DNA from: Gordonia humi
GTDB lineage: Bacteria > Actinomycetota > Actinomycetes > Mycobacteriales > Mycobacteriaceae
Length of the DNA: 64,000 nucleotides
NCBI RefSeq assembly: GCF_014197435.1
Contig: NZ_JACIFP010000001.1
Coordinates: 3,038,001-3,102,000 of the forward strand
Direction: 5' to 3'
Position numbers and translations under genes: made by a program. Below, one piece after another: positions 27,381-36,048 of the stretch (positions are counted from its first letter, which is position 1; each line of letters opens with the position of its first letter). A model generated the notes under the pieces. The model worked only from the letters and a program-made list of their open reading frames with translations. It was not told where the DNA came from and searched no databases.

Positions 27381-28255
27381 GCATCGAGCGAGTCCTCGTC
27401 GCCGGTGCGGGTGCGATGGGGTCGCAGATCGCGATGGTCTGCGCGTTCGCCGGGTACCACGTGACCCTCCACGACCTGGACCCGACCGCGCTCGACGCCG
27501 CGACCGCGGCGCTGCGCGAGCGCACCTCGTCGATGGTCGCGAAGGGCCGACGCACCGCCGAAGAAGTGGATGCGGCGCACGCCCGCCTGCACACCGCGAG
27601 CACCCTGCCCGACGACGCAGACCTGGTGATCGAGGCGATCGTCGAACGTCTCGACGTGAAACGCGCGTTCTTCGCCGACCTCGACACCCGACTGCCCGCC
27701 GAGACGATCCTGGCGAGCAACTCGTCGAGTCTCGTCCCGTCCTCCATGGCGTCGGCGATCCGGCGCCCGGACCGCTTCGTCAACCTGCACTTCTTCAATC
27801 CGGCGCTCGTGATGCCGTGCGTGGAGGTGGTGCGCGGACCGGAGACCGGCGACGCGACCGCCGCGGCGGCAACGGCTTTCGTCGAAAGCCTCGGCAAGGT
27901 CCCGGTCGTGCTCGCCAGGGAGATCCCGGGATTCGTGGCCAACCGGCTCCTCAACGCGGTGCGCGACGAGGCGATCGCGCTGTACGAGGGCGGCTACGCC
28001 GACGTCGACGCGATCGACACCGCCGCCCGCACCGCACTCGGGTATCCCATGGGCCCCTTCGAACTGATGGACCTCACCGGCGTCGACATCGGGTACCTCA
28101 CCAAGAAGGCCCGCTTCGACGAGACCGGCGACCCCGCCGACGCCCCGTCGGCCACGGTGTCGCGGCTGGTCGCCGACGGACACCTCGGCCGCAAGACCGG
28201 ACGCGGCTTCTACCTCTACGACTCCACCGGCGCGCGCGTCGGGAAAGGCATCTAG
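27377..28255 (+). CDS. 3-hydroxyacyl-CoA dehydrogenase
   Basis: A 292-residue NAD-dependent dehydrogenase of the PaaH/FadB2 type. Rossmann motif VLVAGAGAMGSQIAMVCAFAG at the N-terminus; catalytic His in NLHFFNPALVMPCVEVV; signature VPVVLAREIPGFVANRL; C-terminal helical domain YPMGPFELMDLTGVDIGY. It probably oxidises 3-hydroxypimeloyl-CoA (and related) in beta-oxidation after ring opening. It overlaps badK by 4 bases and is followed 3 bases later by an acyl-CoA dehydrogenase, so this is one tight operon. Confidence 0.9.
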   Translation: MSIERVLVAGAGAMGSQIAMVCAFAGYHVTLHDLDPTALDAATAALRERTSSMVAKGRRTAEEVDAAHARLHTASTLPDDADLVIEAIVERLDVKRAFFADLDTRLPAETILASNSSSLVPSSMASAIRRPDRFVNLHFFNPALVMPCVEVVRGPETGDATAAAATAFVESLGKVPVVLAREIPGFVANRLLNAVRDEAIALYEGGYADVDAIDTAARTALGYPMGPFELMDLTGVDIGYLTKKARFDETGDPADAPSATVSRLVADGHLGRKTGRGFYLYDSTGARVGKGI

Positions 28256-28258
28256 ACG

Positions 28259-29410
28259 ATGGACTTCCAACTCAGCGACGAGCAGATCGCCTTCCAGCGG
28301 ACCGCCCGCGACTTCCTCGACAAGGAAGTGGTCCCGTTCCGCGCCGAATGGGACCGTCGGGAGTCCGTCGACACCGAGCTGATTCCCAAGCTCGGCGAAC
28401 TCGGCTTCTTCGGACTCACCATCCCGGAGGAGTACGGCGGCCTCGGCGGCGACTACATCACCTACTGCCTGGGCATGGAGGAACTCGGCCGCGCCGACTC
28501 CTCGGTGCGCGGCATCGTCTCGGTGTCGATGGGACTGTTCGGCAAGATCGTCCTCTCGCACGGCACCGAGGAACAGAAGCAGCGGTGGCTGCCCGGCATC
28601 GCGTCGGGCACTCTGCTCGGCTGCTTCGGCCTCACCGAACCCGACAACGGATCCGACCCGTCCCGGTTGACGACCCGCGCCGTGCGCGACGGCACGGACT
28701 GGGTGATCACCGGCACCAAGATCTTCATCACCAACGGGTCCTGGGCCGACGTGTGCGTGGTGTTCGCACGGACCGGAGGCGGCGGTGCGAAGGGCGTCTC
28801 GGCGTTCCTCGTCCCGACCGACACTCCCGGCTTCGAGCGCACCGAGATCCACGGCAAACTCGGTCTGCGCGGTCAGGCGACCGCCGAGCTGAGCTTCGAC
28901 GCGGTCCGCGTGCCCGCCGACGCGATGCTCGGCGACGAGGGACAGGGCTTCGCGATCGCGATGACGTCCCTAGACAAGGGTCGGGTCTCGGTGGGTGCGG
29001 GCTGCACCGGAATCATCGCGGGCTGCCTGGACGCCGTCGTCGACTACACCACGCAGCGGCAGCAGTTCGGCAAGCCGATCGCATCCTTCCAGATGATCCA
29101 GGACATGATCGCCGAGATCTCCGTCGACGCCGACTGCGCGCGCCTGCTCACCTGGCGGGCCGCCGACCTCGTCGAACGCGGTGAGCCGATCGCGCTGGCC
29201 GCGTCGAAGGCCAAACTGTTCGCCTCCGAGAAGGCCGTCAAGGCGGCCAACCTCGCGCTGCAGGCCTTCGGCGGCTACGGGTACGTCGACGAGTACCCGG
29301 TGCAGAAGTACATGCGCGACGCCCGCGTCATGACCCTCTACGAGGGCACCTCGCAGATCCAGAAGCTTCTCATCGGACGCGCCGAGACCGGCGTCTCCGC
29401 CTTCGTCTGA
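28259..29410 (+). CDS. Acyl-CoA dehydrogenase, probably for pimeloyl-CoA or cyclohexanecarboxyl-CoA
   Basis: A 383-residue FAD-dependent acyl-CoA dehydrogenase. Motifs: IPEEYGGLGGDY, CFGLTEPDNGSDPS, ITGTKIFITNG, the loop TTQRQQFGKPIASFQ, and the catalytic Glu in LYEGTSQIQKLLIG. In contrast to the acyl-CoA dehydrogenase at 23027, the base is the standard Glu, so the two likely split the pathway: one for the ring, one for pimeloyl-CoA. Which does which cannot be settled from sequence. It starts 3 bases after the hydroxyacyl-CoA dehydrogenase stop. Confidence 0.87.
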   Translation: MDFQLSDEQIAFQRTARDFLDKEVVPFRAEWDRRESVDTELIPKLGELGFFGLTIPEEYGGLGGDYITYCLGMEELGRADSSVRGIVSVSMGLFGKIVLSHGTEEQKQRWLPGIASGTLLGCFGLTEPDNGSDPSRLTTRAVRDGTDWVITGTKIFITNGSWADVCVVFARTGGGGAKGVSAFLVPTDTPGFERTEIHGKLGLRGQATAELSFDAVRVPADAMLGDEGQGFAIAMTSLDKGRVSVGAGCTGIIAGCLDAVVDYTTQRQQFGKPIASFQMIQDMIAEISVDADCARLLTWRAADLVERGEPIALAASKAKLFASEKAVKAANLALQAFGGYGYVDEYPVQKYMRDARVMTLYEGTSQIQKLLIGRAETGVSAFV

Positions 29411-29444
29411 CCGCACACCACCGACTCGTACAAGGGACACCGTC

Positions 29445-30626
29445 ATGGCCTCCACACCGCTCGAACTGTTCTCCGTCGACCACCTGTTCTCCGACGAGGA
29501 GATCGCCATCCGCGACACCGTGCGCGCCTACGTCGACCGGTCGGTCCGCCCGCACATCGCCGACTGGTACGAGTCCGGGCAGATCCCGGCCCGCGAGCTG
29601 GCGCGCGAACTCGGTGCACTCGGCGTCCTCGGCATGCACCTGGACGGCTACGGCTGCGCGGGCACGACGGCGACCGCCTACGGTCTGGCCTGCCTGGAAC
29701 TCGAAGCCGGCGACTCCGGACTGCGGTCCCTGGTCTCGGTGCAGGGCTCGCTGGCCATGTTCGCGATCTGGAGATGGGGCAGCGAGGAGCAGAAGCAGGA
29801 GTGGCTTCCGCGCATGGCGGCGGGGGAGGCCATCGGCTGTTTCGGCCTCACCGAACCCGACTACGGCTCCAACCCCGCGGGTATGCGCACCCGAGCCCGG
29901 CGCGACGGTGACGACTGGATCCTCAACGGCACCAAGATGTGGATCACCAACGGCAGCGTCGCCGACGTCGCCGTCGTGTGGGCGCAGACCGACGAGCCGG
30001 GCAACGGCCGGGGAGTGCGCGGTTTCGTCGTGCCGACCGACGCCCCGGGATTCTCGGCGCCCGCGATCAAGCACAAGATGTCGCTGCGCGCCTCGGTGAC
30101 CAGCGAACTCGTCCTGGACGACGTTCGCCTGCCGGATTCGGCGATGCTGCCGGAGGCCGTCGGACTGCGCGGGCCTCTGTCGTGCCTGAACGAGGCTCGC
30201 TACGGCATCGTGTGGGGTGCGCTCGGCGCCGCTCGCGACTGCCTGGACTCGGCGATCGCCTATGCGAACGACCGCGACATCTTCGATCGGCCGCTCACCG
30301 CGTTCCAGATCACCCAGACCAAGATCGCCGACATGACCCTCGAACTGGGCAAGGGCGTCCTGCTGGCCGCGCACCTGGGCGCGATGAAGGACGCGGGGAC
30401 TCTGCGCCAGGAGCAGATCAGTCTCGGCAAGCTCAACAACGTCCGCGAGTCCATCGAGATCGCCCGCTCCTGCCGCACGATCTTCGGCGCCGCGGGTATC
30501 ACCCTGGAGTTCCCGATCATGCGGCACGCCAACAACCTCGAATCGGTCCTGACCTACGAGGGCACCAGCGAGGTGCACCAGCTGATCATCGGCCAGGCCG
30601 TCACCGGGCAGGGCGCGTTCGGCTGA
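29445..30626 (+). CDS. gcdH: Glutaryl-CoA dehydrogenase
   Basis: A 393-residue decarboxylating acyl-CoA dehydrogenase (glutaryl-CoA to crotonyl-CoA plus CO2). It carries the diagnostic GcdH stretches: SVQGSLAMFAIWRWGSEEQK, CFGLTEPDYGSNPAGM, LNEARYGIVWGALGAA, and RHANNLESVLTYEGTSEVH with the catalytic Glu. It closes the pathway: pimeloyl-CoA beta-oxidation gives glutaryl-CoA, which this enzyme delivers to central metabolism. Lysine or tryptophan catabolism is the usual other role. It is the last gene of the cluster, 34 bases after the preceding gene. Confidence 0.9.
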   Translation: MASTPLELFSVDHLFSDEEIAIRDTVRAYVDRSVRPHIADWYESGQIPARELARELGALGVLGMHLDGYGCAGTTATAYGLACLELEAGDSGLRSLVSVQGSLAMFAIWRWGSEEQKQEWLPRMAAGEAIGCFGLTEPDYGSNPAGMRTRARRDGDDWILNGTKMWITNGSVADVAVVWAQTDEPGNGRGVRGFVVPTDAPGFSAPAIKHKMSLRASVTSELVLDDVRLPDSAMLPEAVGLRGPLSCLNEARYGIVWGALGAARDCLDSAIAYANDRDIFDRPLTAFQITQTKIADMTLELGKGVLLAAHLGAMKDAGTLRQEQISLGKLNNVRESIEIARSCRTIFGAAGITLEFPIMRHANNLESVLTYEGTSEVHQLIIGQAVTGQGAFG

Positions 30627-30679
30627 CCGGTGGCCGGGGCCGGTCGACCCGCCGATTCCCGCCGACTGGTGCAATCGAC

Positions 30680-30695
30680 ACTCATTATCATTAGT
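30680..30695. promoter_or_regulatory. Fur/Zur-like imperfect palindrome
   Basis: ACTCATTATCATTAGT; 12 of 16 positions are symmetric and the TCATTATCATT core resembles Fur-type boxes. It lies about 65 bases upstream of the SRPBCC gene at 30759 and at the left flank of the metallophore locus. This is a by-eye match only. Confidence 0.3.
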
Positions 30696-30758
30696 CTGGG
30701 AGGTGATCCCCGGCGACTCCGTCATGAGGACCGGTCGCCACGCGAAAGGAACCCCCCG

Positions 30759-31238
30759 ATGGCTGTCGTCACCACCTCCGTCGAGCTTCCCGTCTCCGCC
30801 GCACGTGCTCGCCGTCTGGCTGCTGTCCCCGAAGTGATGCAGTTCGTGCTCGCACCCGTGCTCACGTTCTCGACCGACGAGTTCCCGGCGCCCGACGTCG
30901 CGATCACGCCGGGATTCAGTGCATCCGGGCGGGTGAAGTGGCTGGGTGTGTTGCCGACGTGGACGCACCGGATCACCGTCATCGCGCTGGACGATCTCGA
31001 GGTGTACACGAAGGAGCGCGGCGGACCGGTGCGCGTGTGGAATCACCGGTTGACGTTCGAGCCCACCGGTGAGAACTCGTGCCGCTACACCGACCGCGTC
31101 GAGACCGAGCACGGCCCGCGGGGGTGGGGAACGACGGTGTTCGCTCGGCTGATCTTCCGGCACCGTCATCGTCGATGGCATCTGCTGACGTCGATGCTCG
31201 CGGCCGAACGAGACCGGAGCCGACCCGACCCGATCTGA
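30759..31238 (+). CDS. SRPBCC-like conserved protein
   Basis: A 159-residue protein with a START/SRPBCC-like beta pattern: VSAARARRLAAVPEVMQFVLAPVL, KWLGVLPTWTHRITVIALDD, NHRLTFEPTGENSCRYTDRVE. The C-terminus is rich in Arg and His (FRHRHRRWHLL). No catalytic residues are identifiable. The ATG at 30759 has AAAGGA eight bases upstream. It stands alone between gcdH and the convergent transporter ATPase; the 62-base gap to the latter contains only a weak GC hairpin. Function unknown. Confidence 0.7.
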   Translation: MAVVTTSVELPVSAARARRLAAVPEVMQFVLAPVLTFSTDEFPAPDVAITPGFSASGRVKWLGVLPTWTHRITVIALDDLEVYTKERGGPVRVWNHRLTFEPTGENSCRYTDRVETEHGPRGWGTTVFARLIFRHRHRRWHLLTSMLAAERDRSRPDPI

Positions 31239-31300
31239 CCGGTGCGCGCGGAGTCGTCGTCGCTCGCGGGGGCCGCCGCCTCCGCGGTGACCCGCGTCTT

Positions 31301-32740
31301 CTACAGGTCGCTCATCTGAACCGTCCTCGAACACAGTGCGTCGAGAACGTGGGCGTCGTGGGCGACGATCAGCGACGACACGCCGTGGTCGATCCTCAGC
31401 CGGGTGAGGAGCTCGATGATCCGGTCCGTCGACGCCGGGTCGAGTGAGGCGGTCACCTCGTCGCAGATCAGCAGCCGCGGGTCGGCGGCGAGAGCGCGGG
31501 CTATCGCCACGCGTTGACGCTGGCCGCCGGACAGACGCCCGGGTCGACGCCGTGCGAGATCCGGGTCGAGGCCGACGTCGGCGAGCAGGTCCCGCACCCG
31601 GTCCCGACGACGGCCCGCGGACGTTCGAGGCAGGAAGCGGGCGATGCTCGTGCCGACCGAGACGGCCGGATTGAGAGTCGATGCGGGATCTTGTGGAATC
31701 AGACAGACGGCCCGCGCCTGTGCGCGGGTACGTCGTCGGACACGATCGGCGAGTTCCGTTCCGTCGAGGACGATCCGACCGGCGTCGGGCGGATGCAATC
31801 CCACGAGCGCGCGTGCGAGCGTCGACTTCCCGGTTCCGGAGTCACCGGAGAGCCCGACCGCCTCGCCCGCGGCGATCCGCAGCGATGCGGCCGAGCAGAT
31901 CGGGTCGCGGCGTCCCGGGTACGTCAACCGGAGCCCGTCGACCGTGAGTCGAGCGTCGCCGACCGACACGTGCTCACCGCGGATCGCCGTCGTGCTCCCG
32001 CGGGGAACGGGCGCCGCGGGCGGTGGACCGTCGGCGACGATCCGTCCGTCGGCCATCTCGACGATCCGGTCACTGATGCGATAGGCGATCGGCAGGTCGT
32101 GGGTGATGACGATCGCGGTCTTCCCGGTCGCGGCCACCAGACGAGAGATCAGGTCGGCGACGTCGCGAGCCGTGGCGGCGTCCAGTCCGGCCGTCGGCTC
32201 GTCGAGCATCACGAGTCCGCCGCCCGCCGCCAACGCACGGACGAGTGCGACCCGGCGGCGCTGCCCGCCGGAGAGGTGGCGCGGTCGACGGCTGAGGAAC
32301 TCCTCGTCGGTGGGCAACCCGACCGTCTGCAGCAGCGTCCGAGGATCGTGGTCGTCGCGAGCGAGTTCGGAGATCAGCTCGCCGACCCGCATGGACGGGG
32401 TCAACGCGGTCCCCGGATCCTGTCCGACGTATGTGACATGGTCGCGGCGGAGCCGCCGCACGGCGGATTCGCTCGATCGCGTTCCGTCGACGACCACATC
32501 GCTCCCGGCCGTCCGAATCCGGCCCGCGCTGATCGCCAGGCCGGGCCGGACATGTCCGACGGCGGCGAGCGCGAGTGTGGTCTTTCCGGAGCCGGAAGGC
32601 CCGGTCACCGCGGTGACGCCGCCGGCCGTGATGCGCAGGTCGACGTCGTCGAGGATTCGGTGTCCGCCGGGCCCGGTCACCATGAGCCCGGTGATGTCCA
32701 GCGCGTTCATCGCTGCTGGGTTCATCGCCGCTGGGTTCAT
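31301..32740 (-). CDS. Fused double ATP-binding protein of a peptide/nickel-type importer
   Basis: A 479-residue protein holding two complete ABC ATPase domains (a DppD-DppF type fusion). Domain 1: Walker A GPSGSGKTT, signature LSGGQRRRVALVRALA, Walker B LVMLDEPTAGLD, H-loop ITHD. Domain 2: Walker A GDSGTGKST, Q-loop LIPQDP, signature LSGGQRQRVAIARALA, Walker B LLICDEVTASLDP, and VAHD. The start is ambiguous because a 15-base tandem repeat gives in-frame ATGs at 32755, 32740, 32725 and 32710; 32740 was taken as it overlaps the permease stop (ATGA). Last gene of the SBP-permease-permease-ATPase operon. Confidence 0.88.
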   Translation of the reverse strand: MNPAAMNPAAMNALDITGLMVTGPGGHRILDDVDLRITAGGVTAVTGPSGSGKTTLALAAVGHVRPGLAISAGRIRTAGSDVVVDGTRSSESAVRRLRRDHVTYVGQDPGTALTPSMRVGELISELARDDHDPRTLLQTVGLPTDEEFLSRRPRHLSGGQRRRVALVRALAAGGGLVMLDEPTAGLDAATARDVADLISRLVAATGKTAIVITHDLPIAYRISDRIVEMADGRIVADGPPPAAPVPRGSTTAIRGEHVSVGDARLTVDGLRLTYPGRRDPICSAASLRIAAGEAVGLSGDSGTGKSTLARALVGLHPPDAGRIVLDGTELADRVRRRTRAQARAVCLIPQDPASTLNPAVSVGTSIARFLPRTSAGRRRDRVRDLLADVGLDPDLARRRPGRLSGGQRQRVAIARALAADPRLLICDEVTASLDPASTDRIIELLTRLRIDHGVSSLIVAHDAHVLDALCSRTVQMSDL

Positions 32741-32755
32741 CGCCGCTGGGTCCAT
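32711..32755 (-). repeat. 15-base tandem repeat spanning the permease/ATPase junction
   Basis: Three units of the form ATGAACCCAGCGGCG (first unit ATGGAC, third AGCAGCG) followed by a further ATGAAC at 32710. Each unit starts with ATG in the ATPase frame and encodes MNPAA. In the permease frame the same bases give WTQRR and then a TGA. The ATGA overlap therefore lies inside the repeat, which supplies up to four alternative starts. Confidence 0.9.
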
Positions 32756-33516
32756 CGATCGGCGATCATCGTCAACGGGACGGTCAGTCCCACGATCGCC
32801 AGGGCGGGAGCGCATACGCTCCACGGATTGAGCATGACGCCCTCCAGATTTCGTTGGATCATCGTCGCCCAGCTTCCGGTCGAGTCGCCGGTCGCTCCGC
32901 CGAGAAAGACGACGGCGGCGACGAGGTGAACGGCGCCGCAGAAGCGCACCCCGAGGTCGGTCAGTGCGGGGCGGACCAGGTTGGGCGCCACATCGCGGAC
33001 GGCGACGAGGGCCCGCGAGTCGCCGACCGCCAGTGCCGTCTCGACGTACCCGGATGCCGCGATCTCGGTTCCCGCCGCGGTGAGATAGCGGCTTGCGAAC
33101 GGGACCGTCACGGCCGCGACGAGCAGGACCAGCGTCCAGGCCGCGAATCCGGTTCCGGTCACGACCACGAGGATCAGCAGCATCGGCGGAATGATCAGCA
33201 GTACGTCCATCACCGTCGTGACCGCGGTCCGCCACCGGTGCGACCAGATCATGGTCGACGAGACGATCAGTGCGACGGCCTCGGCGACGACGGCGGCCGC
33301 GAGCGGAGCCAGGACCAGGCTCCGACCGCCGACGAGCAGTTGCGCGGCCACGCTGCGGCCCAGGTAATCGGTGCCGAGCAGTCCGTCGGAGGTGAACGGC
33401 GCACCGATCGGTGCGCCGGGATCGACGACACCGAGCAGTCGAGCCAGGCCGCCGCCGAACAGTGCCACGACCACCACCGGACACCACAGCGCCGACCAGA
33501 CGACGACCGCCCTCAT
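32737..33516 (-). CDS. Peptide/nickel-type ABC transporter permease (DppC-like)
   Basis: A 259-residue inner-membrane permease with about six hydrophobic segments. The DppC-type features are GLLGTDYLGRSVAAQLLVGGRSL near the N-terminus and the EAA-type loop SGYVETALAVGDSRALVAVRDVAPNL. The start MRAVVVWSAL at 33516 overlaps the upstream permease stop by 4 bases; its stop TGA lies inside the 15-base repeat at the ATPase start. It forms the channel with the DppB-like partner and is served by the fused ATPase. Confidence 0.88.
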   Translation of the reverse strand: MRAVVVWSALWCPVVVVALFGGGLARLLGVVDPGAPIGAPFTSDGLLGTDYLGRSVAAQLLVGGRSLVLAPLAAAVVAEAVALIVSSTMIWSHRWRTAVTTVMDVLLIIPPMLLILVVVTGTGFAAWTLVLLVAAVTVPFASRYLTAAGTEIAASGYVETALAVGDSRALVAVRDVAPNLVRPALTDLGVRFCGAVHLVAAVVFLGGATGDSTGSWATMIQRNLEGVMLNPWSVCAPALAIVGLTVPLTMIADRWTQRR

Positions 33517-34454
33517 CGACCCGGCCCCGTCGCGCGCCATCGGCCGCAGACGTCGGCGATGCAGAAACTCACCGCGACGATCGCCGCGAGGATCATCGTG
33601 ACGGTCGCCACCGTCACCGTGTCGCGGGCCGCGATCCGCGAGACCAGCAACGACCCGATGCCCGGATAGCCGAACACCTGCTCGACGACGATCGTTCCGC
33701 CGACGACGTACGGTGTGAGCGACGCGCACGCCTGCGCCATCGGCGCGAGCGCACCCGGCAGCAGGTGTCGCCGCACCACTCGGGGCTCGGACAGTCCGGC
33801 CAGCCGTGCGGCCTCGACGTGATCGCGGGCGTTCTCCGTGGCGACCACCGCCCGGATGTACCTGCTCAACGGCGCCGAGGCGACGACGGCCAGAGTCGCG
33901 GCCGGGAGCACCAGGAGGGACGGTTCGGTCAGCGGTGAGGATCCGGTGTCGAACAACGAGACCGGCGGCAGCAGACCACTCCACAACGACAGCAGGACCA
34001 GCAGTCCGACGGCCACGACGAACTCGGGGGTCGCCATGAGCGCCGACGACGCCGACGAGATCGCGCGGTCGAGGCGCCCACTCGCGCGGGTTCCGGCGAG
34101 CACCCCGAGCGTCACCCCGAGTATCACCGCGGGCACGAGCGCCGCGACGGCGAGCACCGCCGTGCTCCGCATCGGTCCGGCGATCAGATCCGCGACCGGC
34201 ACGCCCGTGTCCGCGGTCTCGCCCAGCCGGCCGGTCATCAGCCCGCCGAGCCAGTCGCCGAATCGTTCGAGGACCGGCCGGTCGAGCCCCAATCGCTCCC
34301 GCTGTGCATCGATCACCGTCGTCGACGTGCTCTGCGCGGACGCGGACGCGGCGTCGCCCGGCAGCGTCTCGACCGCGAAGAACACGACCGGTGTGGTCAG
34401 CGTCAGACTCACGGAGGTGCGGAGCACCGCACCGAGCACGCCCGCCGGCCTCAC
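33513..34454 (-). CDS. Peptide/nickel-type ABC transporter permease (DppB-like)
   Basis: A 313-residue inner-membrane permease. DppB-type features: ERLGLDRPVLERFGDWLGGLMTGRLGETA in the periplasmic part after the first helix, and the cytoplasmic EAA-type loop RDHVEAARLAGLSEPRVVRRHLLPGALAPM, then FGYPGIGSLLV. The start is GTG at 34454, overlapping the solute-binding protein stop (GTGA), so synthesis of the subunits is coupled. It pairs with the DppC-like permease downstream. Confidence 0.88.
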   Translation of the reverse strand: MRPAGVLGAVLRTSVSLTLTTPVVFFAVETLPGDAASASAQSTSTTVIDAQRERLGLDRPVLERFGDWLGGLMTGRLGETADTGVPVADLIAGPMRSTAVLAVAALVPAVILGVTLGVLAGTRASGRLDRAISSASSALMATPEFVVAVGLLVLLSLWSGLLPPVSLFDTGSSPLTEPSLLVLPAATLAVVASAPLSRYIRAVVATENARDHVEAARLAGLSEPRVVRRHLLPGALAPMAQACASLTPYVVGGTIVVEQVFGYPGIGSLLVSRIAARDTVTVATVTMILAAIVAVSFCIADVCGRWRATGPGR

Positions 34455-35947
34455 TCGAAGGATGCGGCACCGAACACGGGCACCGATTGCACGATCCGGA
34501 CGTCGTGCAGATCCGAGACGCTCGCGTTGACGACCTCCTGGTAGCCCCAGATGATCTCGCCGCTGTCGGACCACACGATCTTCGCGGCCTCGTCGATCAG
34601 CTGCTGCCGGGCGCTCTCGTCGACCTCGGCCGAGATCCTCTGCAGCAGTGCGTCGTACGATCCGCCGCCGAATCCGCTCAGGTTGAAGAAGCCGTCGGTG
34701 CCGGTGACGAACGGCAGCGCCGACACCGTCGACCGGTTCACGTAGTAGGTGACGAACATCGGCTGTCCGAATAACGACGGCATATCGGCGAAGTACGACG
34801 CCGGGTCGGCCGTCCGGATGTCGAGCGTCACGCCCACCTCGGCGAACTGACGGACCATCGACTCGGCCGCCGCCGTGACACCCGACGACACCTCGGCGAC
34901 GGTGAACGGGATCCGGGTGACGTGTTTGCGCGCGAAGATCGCCCGCGCGCGGTCGACGTCGCGGGAGCGCTGGGGCAGGTCCGTCGGGTAGGTCGGCAGA
35001 CCGAGGCCGAGCAGGTCGTTGCCGACCGTGCCGAATCCCTGCAGCACGCTGTCGACGAGGAGCTTTCGATCGAGGGTCAGCTTGGCGGCGAGCCGCACCT
35101 CGGGATCGTCGAACGGCGCGACCCTCGTGTTCAGAATGACGCCGAGCGCCTTGGAATCCGCCGGTCCGGTCCGATCGACCCGGAGATTCTTGTGCGTCTG
35201 AATCTGTCGGGCCGCGGTCGGTGTCAGATCGACGGCGAACTGTGCTTGTCCGGCGGTCACCGCGTTGGTGCGAGCCTGCGGTTCGCTCACGGCGCTCACC
35301 TGCAAGGACAAGACGTCGCTGCGGCCGTCGTCGGGATCGACCCGGGCGAGCGACCATCCTTGCGCGGACGATCCCTGGTCGACGCGGAACGGTCCGGATC
35401 CGATACGCAGCGCGGGATCGCCGTTCTTCATCACCACCGACGATGCGGCCAGCATGGACATGATCAGGTCGGCGCGCGGACGCTTCAGCACGAGTGCGAT
35501 CGTGTGATCGTCGGCGGCGCGAGTCGCGGACAGGTCGACATCGGTGAAGAACGGTCCGAGAGTGGGGGAGTCGGCGTAGTGGGCGAAGCTCGCGAGGACG
35601 TCGCGGGAGGTCACCGGCGAGCCGTCGCTGAACCTGGCATCGGAGACCAGCCGGATGGTCCACTCCGACGCGTCGTCGTTCGGGGTGATCGCCTCGGCGA
35701 GCTGCATCTGCACCTCGCCGTCGACGATGACCGCCAGCGACTCGTAGACGGCGTAGAGCGCGATGTACGTGGCGGCGGCGGAGGCGCCCGCGGGGTCGAG
35801 GGCGTCGGCGGGATTGCCGATGGCCACCACGCGAACGCGGCGGGTGGCCGGCCCCCGCTCGTCGGAACCGCAGGCCGACAGGACGGATGCGGCGCCGAGC
35901 ATCGACGCCGCGATCGCGGCGGAGGACAGGAAGGTACGGCGGTTCAT
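34451..35947 (-). CDS. Family 5 extracellular solute-binding lipoprotein
   Basis: A 498-residue substrate-binding lipoprotein of the peptide/nickel/opine family (SBP_bac_5). The N-terminus MNRRTFLSS contains a twin-arginine-like motif and is followed by a hydrophobic stretch and lipobox SVLSACGS. Mature motifs: YESLAVIVDGEVQMQLAEAI, WTIRLVSDARFSDGSPVTSRDV and GSGPFRV. This family carries oligopeptides, nickel and metal-opine complexes, so next to a metallophore-type synthase it may import a metal complex or precursor; that is context only. The start ATG at 35947 was chosen for GGGAG upstream; a GTG at 35977 inside a 23-base repeat is less likely. Confidence 0.87.
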   Translation of the reverse strand: MNRRTFLSSAAIAASMLGAASVLSACGSDERGPATRRVRVVAIGNPADALDPAGASAAATYIALYAVYESLAVIVDGEVQMQLAEAITPNDDASEWTIRLVSDARFSDGSPVTSRDVLASFAHYADSPTLGPFFTDVDLSATRAADDHTIALVLKRPRADLIMSMLAASSVVMKNGDPALRIGSGPFRVDQGSSAQGWSLARVDPDDGRSDVLSLQVSAVSEPQARTNAVTAGQAQFAVDLTPTAARQIQTHKNLRVDRTGPADSKALGVILNTRVAPFDDPEVRLAAKLTLDRKLLVDSVLQGFGTVGNDLLGLGLPTYPTDLPQRSRDVDRARAIFARKHVTRIPFTVAEVSSGVTAAAESMVRQFAEVGVTLDIRTADPASYFADMPSLFGQPMFVTYYVNRSTVSALPFVTGTDGFFNLSGFGGGSYDALLQRISAEVDESARQQLIDEAAKIVWSDSGEIIWGYQEVVNASVSDLHDVRIVQSVPVFGAASFE

Positions 35948-35956
35948 GGATCTCCC

Positions 35957-36048
35957 GGGGTAGGGGTGGGTGGTCACGCGGGGTAGGGGTGGGTGGTCAT
36001 GCGGGGTAGGGGTGGGTGGTCACGCGGGACTGGGGCGGGCGGTCACGC
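35957..36048. repeat. Four tandem 23-base G-rich repeats
   Basis: Units at 35957-35979, 35980-36002, 36003-36025 and 36026-36048. Units 1 and 3 are identical, unit 2 differs by one base, unit 4 by five. Each plus-strand unit contains runs GGGG, GGGG, GGG and GG, so the block has G-quadruplex potential. It fills the gap between the flavoprotein and the solute-binding protein; the flavoprotein stop codon lies in unit 4. Confidence 0.95.

Noticed and set aside
31239..31300. CGCGG/CCGCG hairpin between convergent genes as a terminator
   Set aside because: Only five base pairs with a long loop and no T-run; expected by chance at this GC content.
35957..36048. Considered as a short CRISPR array
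   Set aside because: Units are contiguous with no spacers and no cas genes are nearby; it is a plain tandem repeat.
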